NCBI GenBank assembly: GCA_023678885.1
Contig: CM042994.1
Location: 18,075,073-18,139,072 of the forward strand
DNA length: 64,000 bases
Direction: 5' to 3'
From: Pogostemon cablin
Taxonomy: Eukaryota > Streptophyta > Magnoliopsida > Lamiales > Lamiaceae
The notes beneath the pieces were generated by a model. That model was given only the letters and a program-made list of their open reading frames with translations. It had not been told where the DNA came from and did no database searches. Below, in pieces: positions 48,937 to 60,494 of this stretch (positions are counted from its first letter, which is position 1; the number at the start of each line of letters is the position of its first letter). Both the position numbers and the translations under genes were made by a program.

Positions 48937-50309
48937 GACACATTCCCGCTTTGAATAAATCCATATGGCTGGATTTCCTCATCAAAATGGATGCTCAATG
49001 ATGTTGAAGCTTGCTTTAGTCCATGGATGGACAATTTAAGCTTACTATCAAAATGCTCTTAGCTCTTTGCAATGAACCACTATGGTTGCTTCTCATAGAT
49101 GTTTTCCTCAAGACTTCCAATCAGGAAAGTTGTCTTGAGAGCTATTTGCTATACCTCATAATTTAATATGAGCAGCAATAGATAAAAGAATCTGGATCGA
49201 CATAGGTAAAGCTACCGGCGAACAGGTTTCCTCATAATCGAACCTTTTCTTTCTGAGTATACCTTTTCGCAACGAGCTTTGCTTCCAAAGTTTTCAACTT
49301 TCCGTATGATCCTCTTTTATTTTGTATGACCACTTCCAAGGTTTTCACACAATTTAGTGGTCCTACAAGCTCCCAGATTTGATTTAAAATTCATAGATTC
49401 TATTTTATAAATCATTGCAACTTGCTAAGATATCGAATTTTTATCTTGTACTGCTTCGTCGTACTCACGGGCCAATTTCATGTTCATTAGGGATCAAGTC
49501 TCACGACTTTTCAAAAACATGAATCTATCCGGTTGTAGAACGACCCTTCCACTACGACAAAGCACTACATAAAATTGTGTATCAGATGTGACACGCGATG
49601 CAGTTTACTTGTGGTATATCCTCTTGTACAATTGGTACTATACTTTGTGTTTTCCTTCTCACACCTTTTAGAACATTTTATTCATAGGTTTGTGATTTAT
49701 TTTATAGTCCTTTTCCAAAAAATCTAGTGCTCATGTTAATAAACACTCCCTTGATCTCTTGGACTATTAAATAAAGCACCCTTGATTTTTTCTAAGATAT
49801 CCCACAAACAGACAAACGTTCATACGAAATTCTGTTTCTAGGGCATATCCATAAAATGAATTTAATAATTCCAAATAACTCATTATCTATCTAACCATTT
49901 CCATAAGAGTCTTTCTCTTTTTAGGATTAGAAGACGCGTTATTAATTTAAATTTGTAGAATCTGTAGGATAAACATGATTTAAAAGTTTACAAATTGTCC
50001 ACCAACGTACCATAACAGATTATAGCTACGTCCCTCATCACTATGACAATGTCATTTAAATGAAATGGAGTATTTATCCGTAAATGCATAGAAACTGAAA
50101 TGAAATTCTTTCTGTGAAAATGTACGTAAAGACAATTTCTCATAATCATATATTTATTCCTATCAAAAGATAATAAACAACTCCCACTTCAACAGCCACT
50201 ACTTCCGTAGCTTACCCATGTACTCAATTATCTCATCATCACTTAGTTACACGCTTTTAGTAATTCCGGTACACACAACGTGTCAGTAGATGCCATCACT
50301 AATCATGCT

Positions 50310-50558
50310 TCAACAACTAGTGAAAGAGATACTAACCTTGTTCACTTCATGATAAAAATAGTTTTCCTTCGCCACATGTTTTATCAGAAGTTCCCCACCA
50401 TATACAACCTCTCGTATTTCAGGTAGAAATTGCTCAAAACATCCAGACAAATTATGGAGAATAAAATTGACTTGGGTTTCCCCTTCAATTTCTACTCCAA
50501 GTACTTCTAGTTCACTTATCAAGTTAACCATGACCTCTTGCTTTTCTAACTTACTCAA
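50310..50558 (-). pseudogene. gag fragment of copia element C
   Basis: The frame reads LEVLGVEIEGETQVNFILHN followed by LSGCFEQF, corresponding to LNELEVFGAEIDGETQVD and SFEQF of element B gag. The zinc knuckle and the N-terminus are not readable. About 80 codons of a usual 250 remain. Confidence 0.65.
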
Positions 50559-51419
50559 GTATCTGAATAGTCACATGAGAACGAACATCATATTTCTACG
50601 AAACTCTCATCTCTTCACTTGAGTCTTAAATAGACACTAGAGGACATTTTTAGTGAGAAACACATTTTATTTTCCTAATCAGTAAAAATCGAAAACAAGA
50701 TTTTTTTCTAATCATCTAATTTTGTACCAGTAAATATAATTTCTTTTAGTTAACAATAAGTGAAATAAACCATTCGAAAATACAAAGAATCACATAAATA
50801 AATATACCGATCAAATCTTCGAATTTGTCCATTTATATTAATTCCCTTAAAATAATATAAAATAAAATTCACCGACATCTCAAGCAACGTGATTCTGCAT
50901 ACCACGATAGTGTGGACGTATAAAAACCCGAACATTTACAAGAGAAGGTTTTACCCATTAATTTCATTTGTCAACCTAACCTCATGACAAAATAATTAAT
51001 AATCGGTTCATTTTTAGCCATGCAAATAACAGCAGTGACTCCGATGGGGAGAATACTTATTATTTGCATCTAAGTGTATACAATTATTTGATCCCAAGTC
51101 CACTGCCCAAGTTTATCGGATAACTTCCTACAATTATCAATTATAAGTTTGTACCAGTAAACCGCATATAAACTCATCTGATGGGGAGGAATGCACTATA
51201 GCCAATGCACAAGTTCATATGCATCACATTACAAATAATAATAATTTAAAGAAGTATGTACTAGTGATCCGTGAATAAACTCATTTGATGTGGAGGAAGA
51301 CCCTATTGCCAACGGGCAAGTTTACTCACATTACTTACTAATCAATAATGGAGGCCGCAGGAATTTATTAACAATCCCCTCTCCTACATAGTTATTTAAC
51401 ATCGAGGATTTTTACATGC

Positions 51420-51975
51420 ATATAATATTCAAAATAAAATACGCAACCTAGCATGCTTCTATTACGGCACATAAGACAGTAAATCACAAAGAATCATGCA
51501 TATCATATATAACAATAATCTAATAATTAAATAAATTATGAATAGTTATATATCAGTGAATTCGATTGTTCGCCACCAAGTACAAATGTCGGCAAAGACC
51601 TCCAGATTATCAAATTTTCAAAAATTTTAGGTTATCAAAATTTCGAAACTATGAATATCAGCCATCGATATCATCTAGATTATCGAAATTATCGATATCG
51701 AAATGCAACCATATATATGAGGAATTAATTCGACATCTATATATAACGATAATAGACAATCTATTATGGCAGTTATATAATAGAAATTAATTCACCGAAA
51801 ATAGGATGTCTTGTCCAACACTCCAGCGATACATGCATACAATATACCAAATATAATCACAACTTACCATACTTCTATTTAAGGCAGTAAATCAAATAGA
51901 TCATGCATCTATATATATAACAATAATATACAATTAAATCAATTATGACAGTTAAATATATGGAAAAAAACCGTT
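51420..51975. repeat. tandem duplications in the conserved leader of element C
   Basis: A phrase present once in A (CATGC ... CTATTACGG, then CATATATAACAATAAT, then TTATGACAGTTATATA) occurs here about three times in decayed form, near 51450-51560, 51715-51785 and 51860-51960. The array lies between the block shared with A and B and the GC-rich leader. Confidence 0.5.
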
Positions 51976-52089
51976 AAAATAGAACAAATTGTCCAATGCT
52001 CCATTGATTAAATCGATGCCTAGTGCAACAAGCTGGATAACTTGTACCCTAAGATGTTCATCGTCTCAGGCTGCCGTCAGCCGAAATCC

Positions 52090-53600
52090 ATCAGATGTGG
52101 CCGCCACCGTGAAGACTGCCGCTGATCAATGACGCCATCACAGCTCGCGTCATCCGCTACAACAATCGCGCTGACAGTGGCTGTCGGTCGTGCTGCCAGT
52201 GAATCACCTCAGTCTGCTTAATGCCAACAACCGTGTATCGCCTAGTCTGCCGCACGTTGGAATCAGTTCGCCACTCCGAGCACGCCACCGGGCTCTCCTC
52301 TTGATTTCTCGCACGCCATCGGGCTCTCCTCTCAATTTCTCGCACGCCAACACGCACACCACCGCGTGCCCTTCCGAGAATGCCATCGGGCGCTCTACAT
52401 GATTTCTCGCACGCCAACACGCACACCACCGCGCGCACTTCCGAGAATGCCACCGGGCGCTTCGCATGGTTTCTCGCACGCCAACACGTACACCACAGTG
52501 CGCCCCTCTGAGCACGCCACCAGGCACTCCGCCCGGTTTTCACAAGCCACGCTCGACGCCATGCACGACGCTCGGCCATGCGCCCGCCTGCCTGCTTGAT
52601 TCCGCGCTTGATTTCTCACAATTAGGGGTGGGTATCGTACGAGGTTTCGGATAATTCTGGTTTCGGGTCAGGGTACCTGAAATTTTAGATTTTAAAATGC
52701 ATTATCCGAACCCGAACCGATATTTTAAGTACCCAATATTTCGGGTACCCAATCGGGTAACCCAAAATTTTATTATTATTTATTATTTTTAATTTTTTCC
52801 TATAATTTCTTGTGATAAAATTAGTATTACATTTTGTCATCCTTATATATGTTACTCTCAACAAATTTAATATTTATCATCCTTAAAAAAAAATTTAAAA
52901 AAATTAATTAATGAAAATATTATAATTAATATAAGAATAATAATATTACGTCAAACACTCAAACTATTTATTAAAATGTGATTTAATGAACTTTAAATAT
53001 ATTTTTAAGATGTATTATATTATAAATTTAATAAATTTTTGTATAAAACTCTTTAAAAAAATATTAATTTCTTTATTATTTCATATACTATATAAATAAA
53101 TGGAGATTGAGATTCTTCACTACTTGTGGGAAATGAAAATTTGGGGGATTCACAACTTTTCTTCAATGAATGTGCTGCGTGAACTGATGATTGTGAAATG
53201 GAGATTGAGTAATTGAAACCTACTTAATATTAGTATATATTATATTATATATAATAAAAATAAAAATATATAAAAAAAATCGGGAAACCCGATCGGGTAA
53301 TTCGAGTAATTTTCAAAATTCGATACCCGTTTCGGTAACTAACAACCGGGTTCGGGGGAAACCTAAAATCCAAAATTACCCGAAAAACTAGGTTTTTTGG
53401 GTAATTTTTTATCGGATCAGTTCGTGTACCCGAAACCCAAAAAAATGCCCACCCCTACTCGCAATCGTGCGCATCGCCCTGTTATTGCATGCCGCCATGC
53501 GCTTCACCGAGCGCCCTATCATGTGTTCTGCCCGGCGGTTCACATGACACCCTACTCGATTTCGAGCGTCTTTGTTGTTTGCAGATGTAATACACGAACA
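52090..53600. repeat. GC-rich leader of element C with 67-bp tandem repeats, split by a hAT-like element
   Basis: The phrase CGCACGCCAACACGCACACC starts at 52341, 52408 and (as CGTACACC) 52475, a 67-base spacing. A partial unit starts at 52310 and degenerate ones follow to 52550. The unit also carries CCGAGAATGCCA(T/C)CGGGCGCT. The GC-rich sequence resumes at 53458 after the nested element and fades by about 53600. The overlapping frames of up to 140 codons on both strands are by-products of the repeat and are not called as genes. Confidence 0.8.
52615..53465. mobile_element. hAT-like non-autonomous element nested in copia C leader
   Basis: The element is 52623-53457 (835 bp). It is flanked by near-identical 8-bp repeats, CTCACAAT (52615-52622) and CTCGCAAT (53458-53465). 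It starts TAGGGGTGGGTATCG and ends ATGCCCACCCCTA, an inverted pair. Both flanks carry many copies of CGGGTAACCC or ACCCGAAA-type motifs. The middle is AT-rich without a transposase. It shares its first bases and design with the element at 33512-34679 but not its subterminal motif. Confidence 0.83.
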
Positions 53601-53749
53601 ACGACGATACATGGTATGTACAGGTATAAAAAAATCACACCTAAACCCTAATTCTCATGTGATTCTAATTCAAAATTAAATCACATAATCACATATACCC
53701 TAGCCTAACGTGTCACGCTTCACCACGAAATTGAAGCTCTAATAAATAT

Positions 53750-54312
53750 TGTTGGCATTCGATCGTTTGGTTAACGTGAACCATTAGGGTTCCATGCAAT
53801 TCTATATCAGCGGAAGCAAGAGTATAGAATCGTATTACCTTTCACCAGGGTATGTTGAGGAAGAACAGCTGCAGAAAACAACCTCTTGATCTTCTGCTGT
53901 GTTCCCAAGTCCAATCTTGACGTCGTGTGGGCGACGATCTTCAAGAACTCCTCAATCTGCTTTCCTCCATCATTCTAACGTGTTTTAGGCGTCTAATAAT
54001 GGTTCTGGATAAGTTGAGGTGACTTATTTATAAGCTACAGCAGGGACCATGAGGAGAAATTAGAGTCGGGCCTCCATTGGACTTAAGTATTCAAGTTTAG
54101 CCCAAAACTTATACTTAAGTCAATAATAATAATATATTCCACTAAAATATTATTGCTGCACTGCCGCTCTAATCCCATAATTATGTTTATGAGCTTTTTC
54201 TTATTATCTGCCCGACAGTCTCCCCATGTTTAACATATACAATATCCATTAATTAATTAAATTACTGACAACTCCAAGAATTACTATCTCATCCGAGAGT
54301 ACTACCACTCAA
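53750..54312 (-). repeat. 5' LTR of copia element C, truncated
   Basis: It starts TGTTGGCATTCGATCG and aligns with 46720-47285 of the partner LTR, then stops at 54312. On the inner side the sequence GAAGCTCTAATAAATAT (53732-53748) is a decayed form of the initiator-Met primer site (TGGTATCAGAGC read on the minus strand). Confidence 0.8.
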
Positions 54313-54519
54313 TATAAGGAAAATTCGTATAGGGATAATTGATGAGAAATTTGATACATCCGATGAATATGGCAAACAAGTAGAGTAAAGTGGAATTCGC
54401 AATAAATATCTTCTTAAGGAATACAAATATTGCATTACATCATTCTGCCATTGATTAGCTAAGTAAGCTGTAAACAAACTGATTGCAAATATAAAGATAT
54501 TCACATGTACGTAAAAAAC

Positions 54520-54641
54520 TTATGTCTTTCCCTCAAAGTATTCATCTAACAAGTTTCGGATCAACTTCAATTCATCTTCACTTTGCTCCACTAGCCAATC
54601 CGGATATTCAACCATCGACGGACGCAAATCCAAGTGATGAG
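54520..54641 (-). pseudogene. terminal exon of an S28 (Pro-X-type) serine carboxypeptidase, relic
   Basis: S28 peptidases cleave C-terminal residues after proline and act in the secretory or vacuolar/lysosomal compartment. After an acceptor-like CGAAAGCAG, the minus strand reads (A)HHLDLRPSMVEYPDWLVEQ and continues ELKLIRNLLDEYFEGKT to a TAA at 54520. The exon of 122 bases gives two bases of a split Ala codon, 39 further residues and the stop. HHLDLR matches the catalytic-histidine segment near the end of S28 proteins, and DWLVEQ...I is the usual tail. No preceding exon was found in the 2 kb upstream on this strand. The relic lies about 200 bases from the truncated LTR of element C. Confidence 0.6.
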
Positions 54642-56929
54642 CTGCTTTCGGAAATCAAATGAACATATATTTAACATTCTACACCCCAAATGTACGTATA
54701 CATCTAAATCAACTTAAAATCAATTTAAAGGATAGATATACAAAGACAATAAAGTTTTAAGAATAAATATTAAATTAAATTATAAGGATAAAACTCAAAA
54801 CTTAATAGTAAATTGTACACAAAGTACTGGTATGATTTCTTCTAGTTTTTAAATTGGTAGAAAGCATAATAGTATATGACATAATTATTTCAACTTTCAA
54901 GTATCACATGTTTAAAAATTTTCCCAATAGTTAAGGAAGCAGATACCATTTAATTATCTGACAAAAATATTGGATTAAAATAGCAAGTGTTTGAGTGTTT
55001 GATAAAGAATCGAGAGTAAAAACCAGGCCCATGTGCTCATCAGTTCGATTATCCGAAAATCAATTCAACAATGACGTAAAATAATGTATGCAACAAGAAA
55101 CCTTCCACATGAATTAACAACACGCACGAATTCCCAATTCAAAAACAAAACAGGGTTAACCAGATTTGGTGATGGCGGCGGTTGGTGAGTGGCGACGTCG
55201 GTGGTTGACAAATTCATCAGGTGAGGAGTTCGATGTTCTTTTATCGACACGAAGCAGATCTGCGGTCGGCTCACGATGGCAGACAACGAATTGAGGAGGA
55301 GTAGCGGCGTAGGAGTAGGCAGTGCCGAAGGACGGTGGGTTGGACGATTAACCATTGGGGTGGGGATTGGGGAATGGATATGTAGAGGAAGACGTTGGGC
55401 AGGAGGGAGACTGGGAGAGATCGAGTTCTGAGAGGAAAGAGGAATGGGACGTCACAATGAGCATTCCAGACGTAAAGTGTTAAAGGTATTTTGTCTTAAT
55501 CTTTTGTAGGTAGAAGTAATTATTTTTTATTAATGTATCTCATAGTAATATTGTGTATCATGTGTATCTATTAGTAATTATTCCATATTTTTTTCTCATT
55601 ATATCCCTTTTATATTAATAATTATCCTTTCAACTTTATTAATTTTATTAATAAATTTATTAATTTAAATTTTGTTAATCATTCAAATTGCCTCTTGGAT
55701 TTCAAATTCATTATAAACTCTTGAATTTCGAACTTAATATAATTCTTGAACTATTTTAATTTTATATAATTCTTGAACTTTTACTTTAAATGTTCATCAA
55801 TCATAAATATTTAATGGGAAAGTGAAAAAATATTCTAACTAATGTACAAAATTAATTGGATACATAATGTATTATTCATCCTTTTGTATAAAAGATAAAT
55901 AATACTACATCATATTGTTAAGTCTAATTACATTCTTAACACACACACACATATAATATAAAATAATAATATAATATTTTTAGAGAAATTTACATTAAGA
56001 TTATTTTTACATATATTATTTCAATAAATAATTATTAATTTAATAATTTAATTTACTAATTATAAACCTATTGAGACGCACAAATCTTTGAACTTTTACC
56101 TCACCTATATAAATTTTCGATTATTATTTTATAAGTCTAATTGTTTAAGTTTTTAATATTTTATATTTATGATATATTATATTAAATAATGTTAAAATAA
56201 TACACAAAGAAAATTAATTAAAAAAAATTGATAAAATTGTCTATAATTTAAATGATTATAGACAACTTAATTACACAACTCATACATATAAATTAATTTT
56301 TTTTAAAATACACTATTTATATATGGGTTATATACGATGAATCATAATCATAACTCTAAAAAATGACATTGTTGTCGTCTTCTTCTTCGATGCCTCATTT
56401 AATAGGACGATATCATCGTCTACTTCTTCAATATCTAATAATCTTTGTCGTTGTTCCCTTTTTATTTATTGAGCATTTGAGAAGCTTTCCATTGCCATCA
56501 AAGATCGTTAGGGATATTCGGTGTCTCCATGGTCACCACAAATCCTCCACATTTTATAGTATTTGATTTGTCTCTTCAAATTAATTATTAAATGACTTAG
56601 TTAATTGTTGATGTATATATTATATCATAGAAATTATATATAGTTCAAATAATGTAGTCACATTAAAGAGTCATTATTTATTTAATATTATAACTATAAA
56701 TTAAGTTATTGAATATTATATGTAATTAATAAATGTAGGTAAGGATGTGTAATTAAAAAAAATAAGTAGGGATATAATTGGAAAGAAAAAGTTTCTCAAC
56801 TCCTTCACACTTCTAATATATTAGGATTTATAAATCTTTCGATATAAATAAATTAATTTGTATCAAATCAAATCATGTATAGAAAAAAAGGAATAAATTG
56901 AAATTTTTTATATATATATAATTGATACT
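54642..56929. other. spacer with a possible leader exon at 55065-55440
   Basis: A minus-strand segment near 55080-55440 is GC-richer than its surroundings and holds a 96-codon frame starting MVNRPTHRPSALPTPTPLLL. It resembles a plant 5' leader or a transit-type N-terminus, but I cannot link it to the S28 exon or to any family. The remainder is AT-rich. Confidence 0.3.
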
Positions 56930-57335
56930 CTCTCTGTCCAGTACTTATGTTCACACTTTCCGTTTTTATTCGTCCACACTTATCTTCACTACTTAAAAAA
57001 GGAAATTTCACACCAACCAACAACCTCAAAAGTTCTCTTAATTTCAAAAATATCACTATCACCTAACACACATAATATACTTTATAATTTTTTTATTACC
57101 TAAAAATACCAAAATAGACAAGCAAAAAAAATAACTTTTTATCCGTCTCATGTAAGTCATTACGTGATATAGTTTCATGTAAGATTTGCCCAGGATTTAT
57201 TACTAGGAGATATATACTTTGATCACAATTGCACTAAATGAAAAAAATTAAATACTATCAACTACATAAATATACAACAAAGGACAAAATTGTCTCTATG
57301 TAGTTGCGCATTTTTTAGAGAGACAAAGAGAGTAA
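56928..57335. mobile_element. possible Stowaway-like MITE, degenerate
   Basis: It begins TACTCTCTCTGTCCAGTAC and ends GAGAGACAAAGAGAGTA, giving inverted CTCTCT(C/T)TGTC ends next to TA. It is longer (about 400 bp) and less regular than the two clear copies in this window. Confidence 0.35.
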
Positions 57336-58345
57336 TAAATAGTTTTCAATTGTATTATATTAAAGGTAACATATAAAAATAATACAAGTCAAGATTCTTT
57401 CAAATAATTAAAATATATGTAAATATATATTAACTTTTAACATGATTTAGTTATATGTCAAATTATTAAAAGTAAAAATATTATAATTTGTTACAATTTC
57501 TTTACATGAAAGAAATTGTCTAGCTATAAAAGAATAAATAAAAAAATCTACCTAATTAATGTTGAATCGTTATATGACACGAATTATTTAATTATAAAAA
57601 TAAGAATAATAATTAAATGATCCCACGTGAGAAAGAGAAATACTTTAAATATATTGGGTGAGCTGATATGAATCTGTAGACGGTCACCTTCATGGCTATG
57701 AGTAGGACAACTTTCCGGCGCCGCTGGGTGATGGAGAGAGAAAGGTGAAACGTTCGAAGAGGTAAAGAGAGACGGTAAAAGATAGGGTGACACGACCTAC
57801 CTTACACAACTTATAATACAAATACTAATTAACATAAACATCATCATTATAAAAACATGCATATATTTTTCTCACATAATATATATTCATAATTGAAATC
57901 ATATATAGTCTAACATACGTCATCAGTCTCTAACACCACATCAATCCACACACACCAGTTCAATATACGTAACTGGTTTCAAACAACAATTCAAACCATC
58001 CAAATTTGTGATAATACTTATTACATTACATAACAAAACATCAGCAAAAACAAAATAAATCTACGGCCTAGCCCAACATGTCGTCATCTATGTACGTCCG
58101 CTCAAAACCCTATAAGAGCTCCACATCTTGCACAGTCACATCACAAAACTCAATTATCAACAGGATCACCTACAATGCATAAACTAGTGAGACAAAAATC
58201 TCAGTGAGTATAAATCATGCATGCAGTGCATGAAAATTCATTTAGTTTTCTATCGCCTATTTCCTAGTCTTTCTAGTTGGTCTCTTTTATTTTGAAAACT
58301 GTTCACACTGCAGGATCCCCACGACACACTTATCATATGCACCCA
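57336..58345. other. unclassified repeat-like stretch
   Basis: From about 57787 (TGACACGACCTACC) the sequence has the look of a non-coding retrotransposon LTR: GTCGTCATCTATGTACG, then AAGAGCTCCACATCTTGCAC, then CTAGTGAGACAAAAATCTCAG. I found no partner copy in the window, so the class is open. A GC-richer minus-strand piece at 57650-57790 could be an unrelated leader exon. Confidence 0.3.
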
Positions 58346-58530
58346 AGTGAGCTCAATAGGGATGATTTTTTCGAACTCTGAATAAAGTGTCGGGAATAAT
58401 TTTTCAGAACCCTGACAGAGTGTTGGGGATAATTTTTTCGAACCCTGAATAAAGTTTTGGGAACGATTTTTCTGAACTCTGAATAAAGTGTCAGGAACGA
58501 TTTTTCCGGACCCTAACTGAGTGCATATAT
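58345..58530. repeat. tandem repeat, about 42-bp unit, 4 to 5 copies
   Basis: The unit is GAAC(T/C)CTGAATAAAGTGT(C/T)GGGAA(T/C)(A/G)ATTTTTC. It repeats from about 58373 to 58515, with the second copy reading GACAGAGTGTTGGGGATAA. The last copy trails into GGACCCTAACTGAGTGC. A looser repeat of TCACATAGATTC-type phrases follows at 58680-58860. No coding content. Confidence 0.75.
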
Positions 58531-59141
58531 AGTGACCACACTCACCATTAGTATCTTATTAATTTTGGGGAAAATATTTTTCATGATTATGTATGGTATG
58601 CAACCAGGGCAATTAAATATACATCATAAACTATTTACGACATCAATATCAATATTTAATTACAATAAAGCAGCAACTTAACTTCAATACACATAGATTC
58701 TCTTCTGGAACAACAACTTTACCTCAATCACATAGATTCATATATAGAATAACAACTTCACTTTGGATCACATGGATTTCTTTTTAGAATAACACATTCA
58801 TCTCGGATCACACAGATCCTTATAAATAATATATTCTCATATCACACATATTCATACACCACAGTTTCCGATCACTCAGATTTATAAAGGACAATGATAT
58901 TATTTCAAATTCATAGATCCACAATTTTATCACAAATAATTTATAAAATAATATTAGTGGCATATGAATACCTATTTTCCTCAAATCACATAAATCACAG
59001 CTAGTACTACAAATTAACCCCAAATAATTCATAACATAATTAAACTAATTACAAATTATAATTTATAACATAATTCAACTGATCACAATTAATTCATAAC
59101 ATATTAATCACAAATAATTCACACACAACACATATTTATGG

Positions 59142-60471
59142 TGATAAGTCATATTTTAGCACGATTATTTGGTTGGAATTCATGTTTATTTGATGGACTT
59201 ATGTGCTAATTGGGTTCTAAAACTGACTTATTTTGTCTTTTGGAAATTAGTGCTTTGATGATATAATTTGGTGTAAAATCAGGTTTATAGGAGGATCTCA
59301 AGTCTGTCCAGCTGGATCAACACTGATGGGCTCAGTGTTAGAAAAAACTGAGGATAGAATTCAAGTAATTATGAAAAGTGGCAGCTGGAGATCTTTTCTC
59401 ATGTTTGGGCGATTAAAACATCCCAAAATCAGGCCCATATCTTGTGGGATCACAAAAAAGATATAGAAAAGGAAAGGAGATAATTTTGGAAGAAAAAGAA
59501 AAGGAAAGAGATTTAAGGTATCTTAGGGATCAAGACACATATATAGGAGAGATTTTCTTATCTCTCAGCATACGATAATCCCTGGGATTAAGAGCAGCGG
59601 CGTTCTCTAAGGCAGATTTGGAGCGCGGAGATTCAAGAGCAATCATACATCATCGGTTTTTATATGTTAATTCTGTTTTTGTCATGAACATGTGGGGCTA
59701 ATCCCCTTTTCTAGTTTAGGATTTTGTGAACCTCCCATGAATTATTTATTTTATTGTTTGAATTTTATATTGCAAACTTTTATATGAATTTATTCTATTG
59801 CATGCATTGAACCATTTTAAAGCAGTTTGATAATTATTTTAGACTGGCCATCTAGTTTAATTATTTAACTGCTTATTGCTATTTCGTGATCCACAATCCG
59901 TAATTGTTGTGAGGAATGCATTTAGTAGCAAAATAGAGAGATGCCCCTCTAGATGTAATGGGATCTAGGTTGTGTGATTTCTAATCGATTTTCATAGCCT
60001 AGTAATTCTAATGTTTGGTGTCTTAATGCATTTTCGAGTTCGAATAAATAGGGTCACTTATAAATAGTGTAATTAAGTGGTCGTACCCTGAATTGCTAAA
60101 CATAAGAACATTTTGGGTTAATTTGGTCGTACCATTAGCTTAGGGATTCGAGTTTTTATAATTGTTGGCATGTTTAATTCGTGCAGTTTTATGAATTAGG
60201 ATATGGGAGGGGATCAAGTCCTTGGACTATGTTTGTTATTTTATTTGTTCTTTTAATTTTATATGTTTGCTATTTTAATGATTTATTTCATGTTAGTAGT
60301 TGTTACACTCAATCCAATCCCCCCTTTTGGTTACTTTTAAAAACACAAATTATTCAATTTAAATTTAATTATTCCCTGAGGGTTCGACCCCTACTTACCC
60401 TACTACATTCTTAGTGGGTTTGTTTGGAAAAATTACAAATCATATTTTTGGGTGTCGTTGACAGCACATCA
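59142..60471 (+). repeat. 5' LTR of a Ty3/gypsy element
   Basis: It starts TGATAAGTCATATTTTAGCACG and ends TGACAGCACATCA, 1330 bp, with a primer-binding site six bases further on. Phrases such as GGGGCTAATCCCC followed by TTTTCTAGTTTAGGATTTTG are of a kind often found in plant gypsy LTRs of this group. The partner LTR was not found in the window. Confidence 0.6.
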
Positions 60472-60476
60472 AACTT

Positions 60477-60494
60477 TGGCGCCGTTGCCGGGGA
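60477..60494 (+). other. tRNA-Asp-type primer-binding site of the gypsy element
   Basis: The sequence TGGCGCCGTTGCCGGGGA complements the 3' end of plant tRNA-Asp (...CCCCGGCAACGGCGCCA). It is the typical primer site of the Athila/Tat branch of Ty3/gypsy elements. It fixes the 5' LTR boundary and the plus orientation. Confidence 0.85.

Larger units (their letters stand above)
46720..54312 (-). mobile_element. Ty1/copia element C, decayed, with truncated 5' LTR
   Basis: The order on the minus strand is truncated 5' LTR (53750-54312), decayed primer site, GC-rich leader with a nested hAT-like element, conserved leader, gag and pol remains, polypurine tract and 3' LTR. The nucleotide blocks match elements A and B. 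The 5' LTR stops at ...GTACTACCACTCAA, where the other LTRs continue, so a later deletion or rearrangement removed its outer half. Without the nested element it is about 6.75 kb. Confidence 0.85.

Noticed and set aside
52157..52654. Overlapping frames of 60-140 codons on both strands (Arg/Cys/Ala-rich)
   Set aside because: They arise from the GC-rich 67-bp repeat of the copia leader, are open in several frames at once and show no family motif.
60364..60400. GGGTTCGACCCC phrase considered as a tRNA T-arm
   Set aside because: No matching acceptor, D-arm or anticodon arm around it; it lies inside the gypsy LTR.
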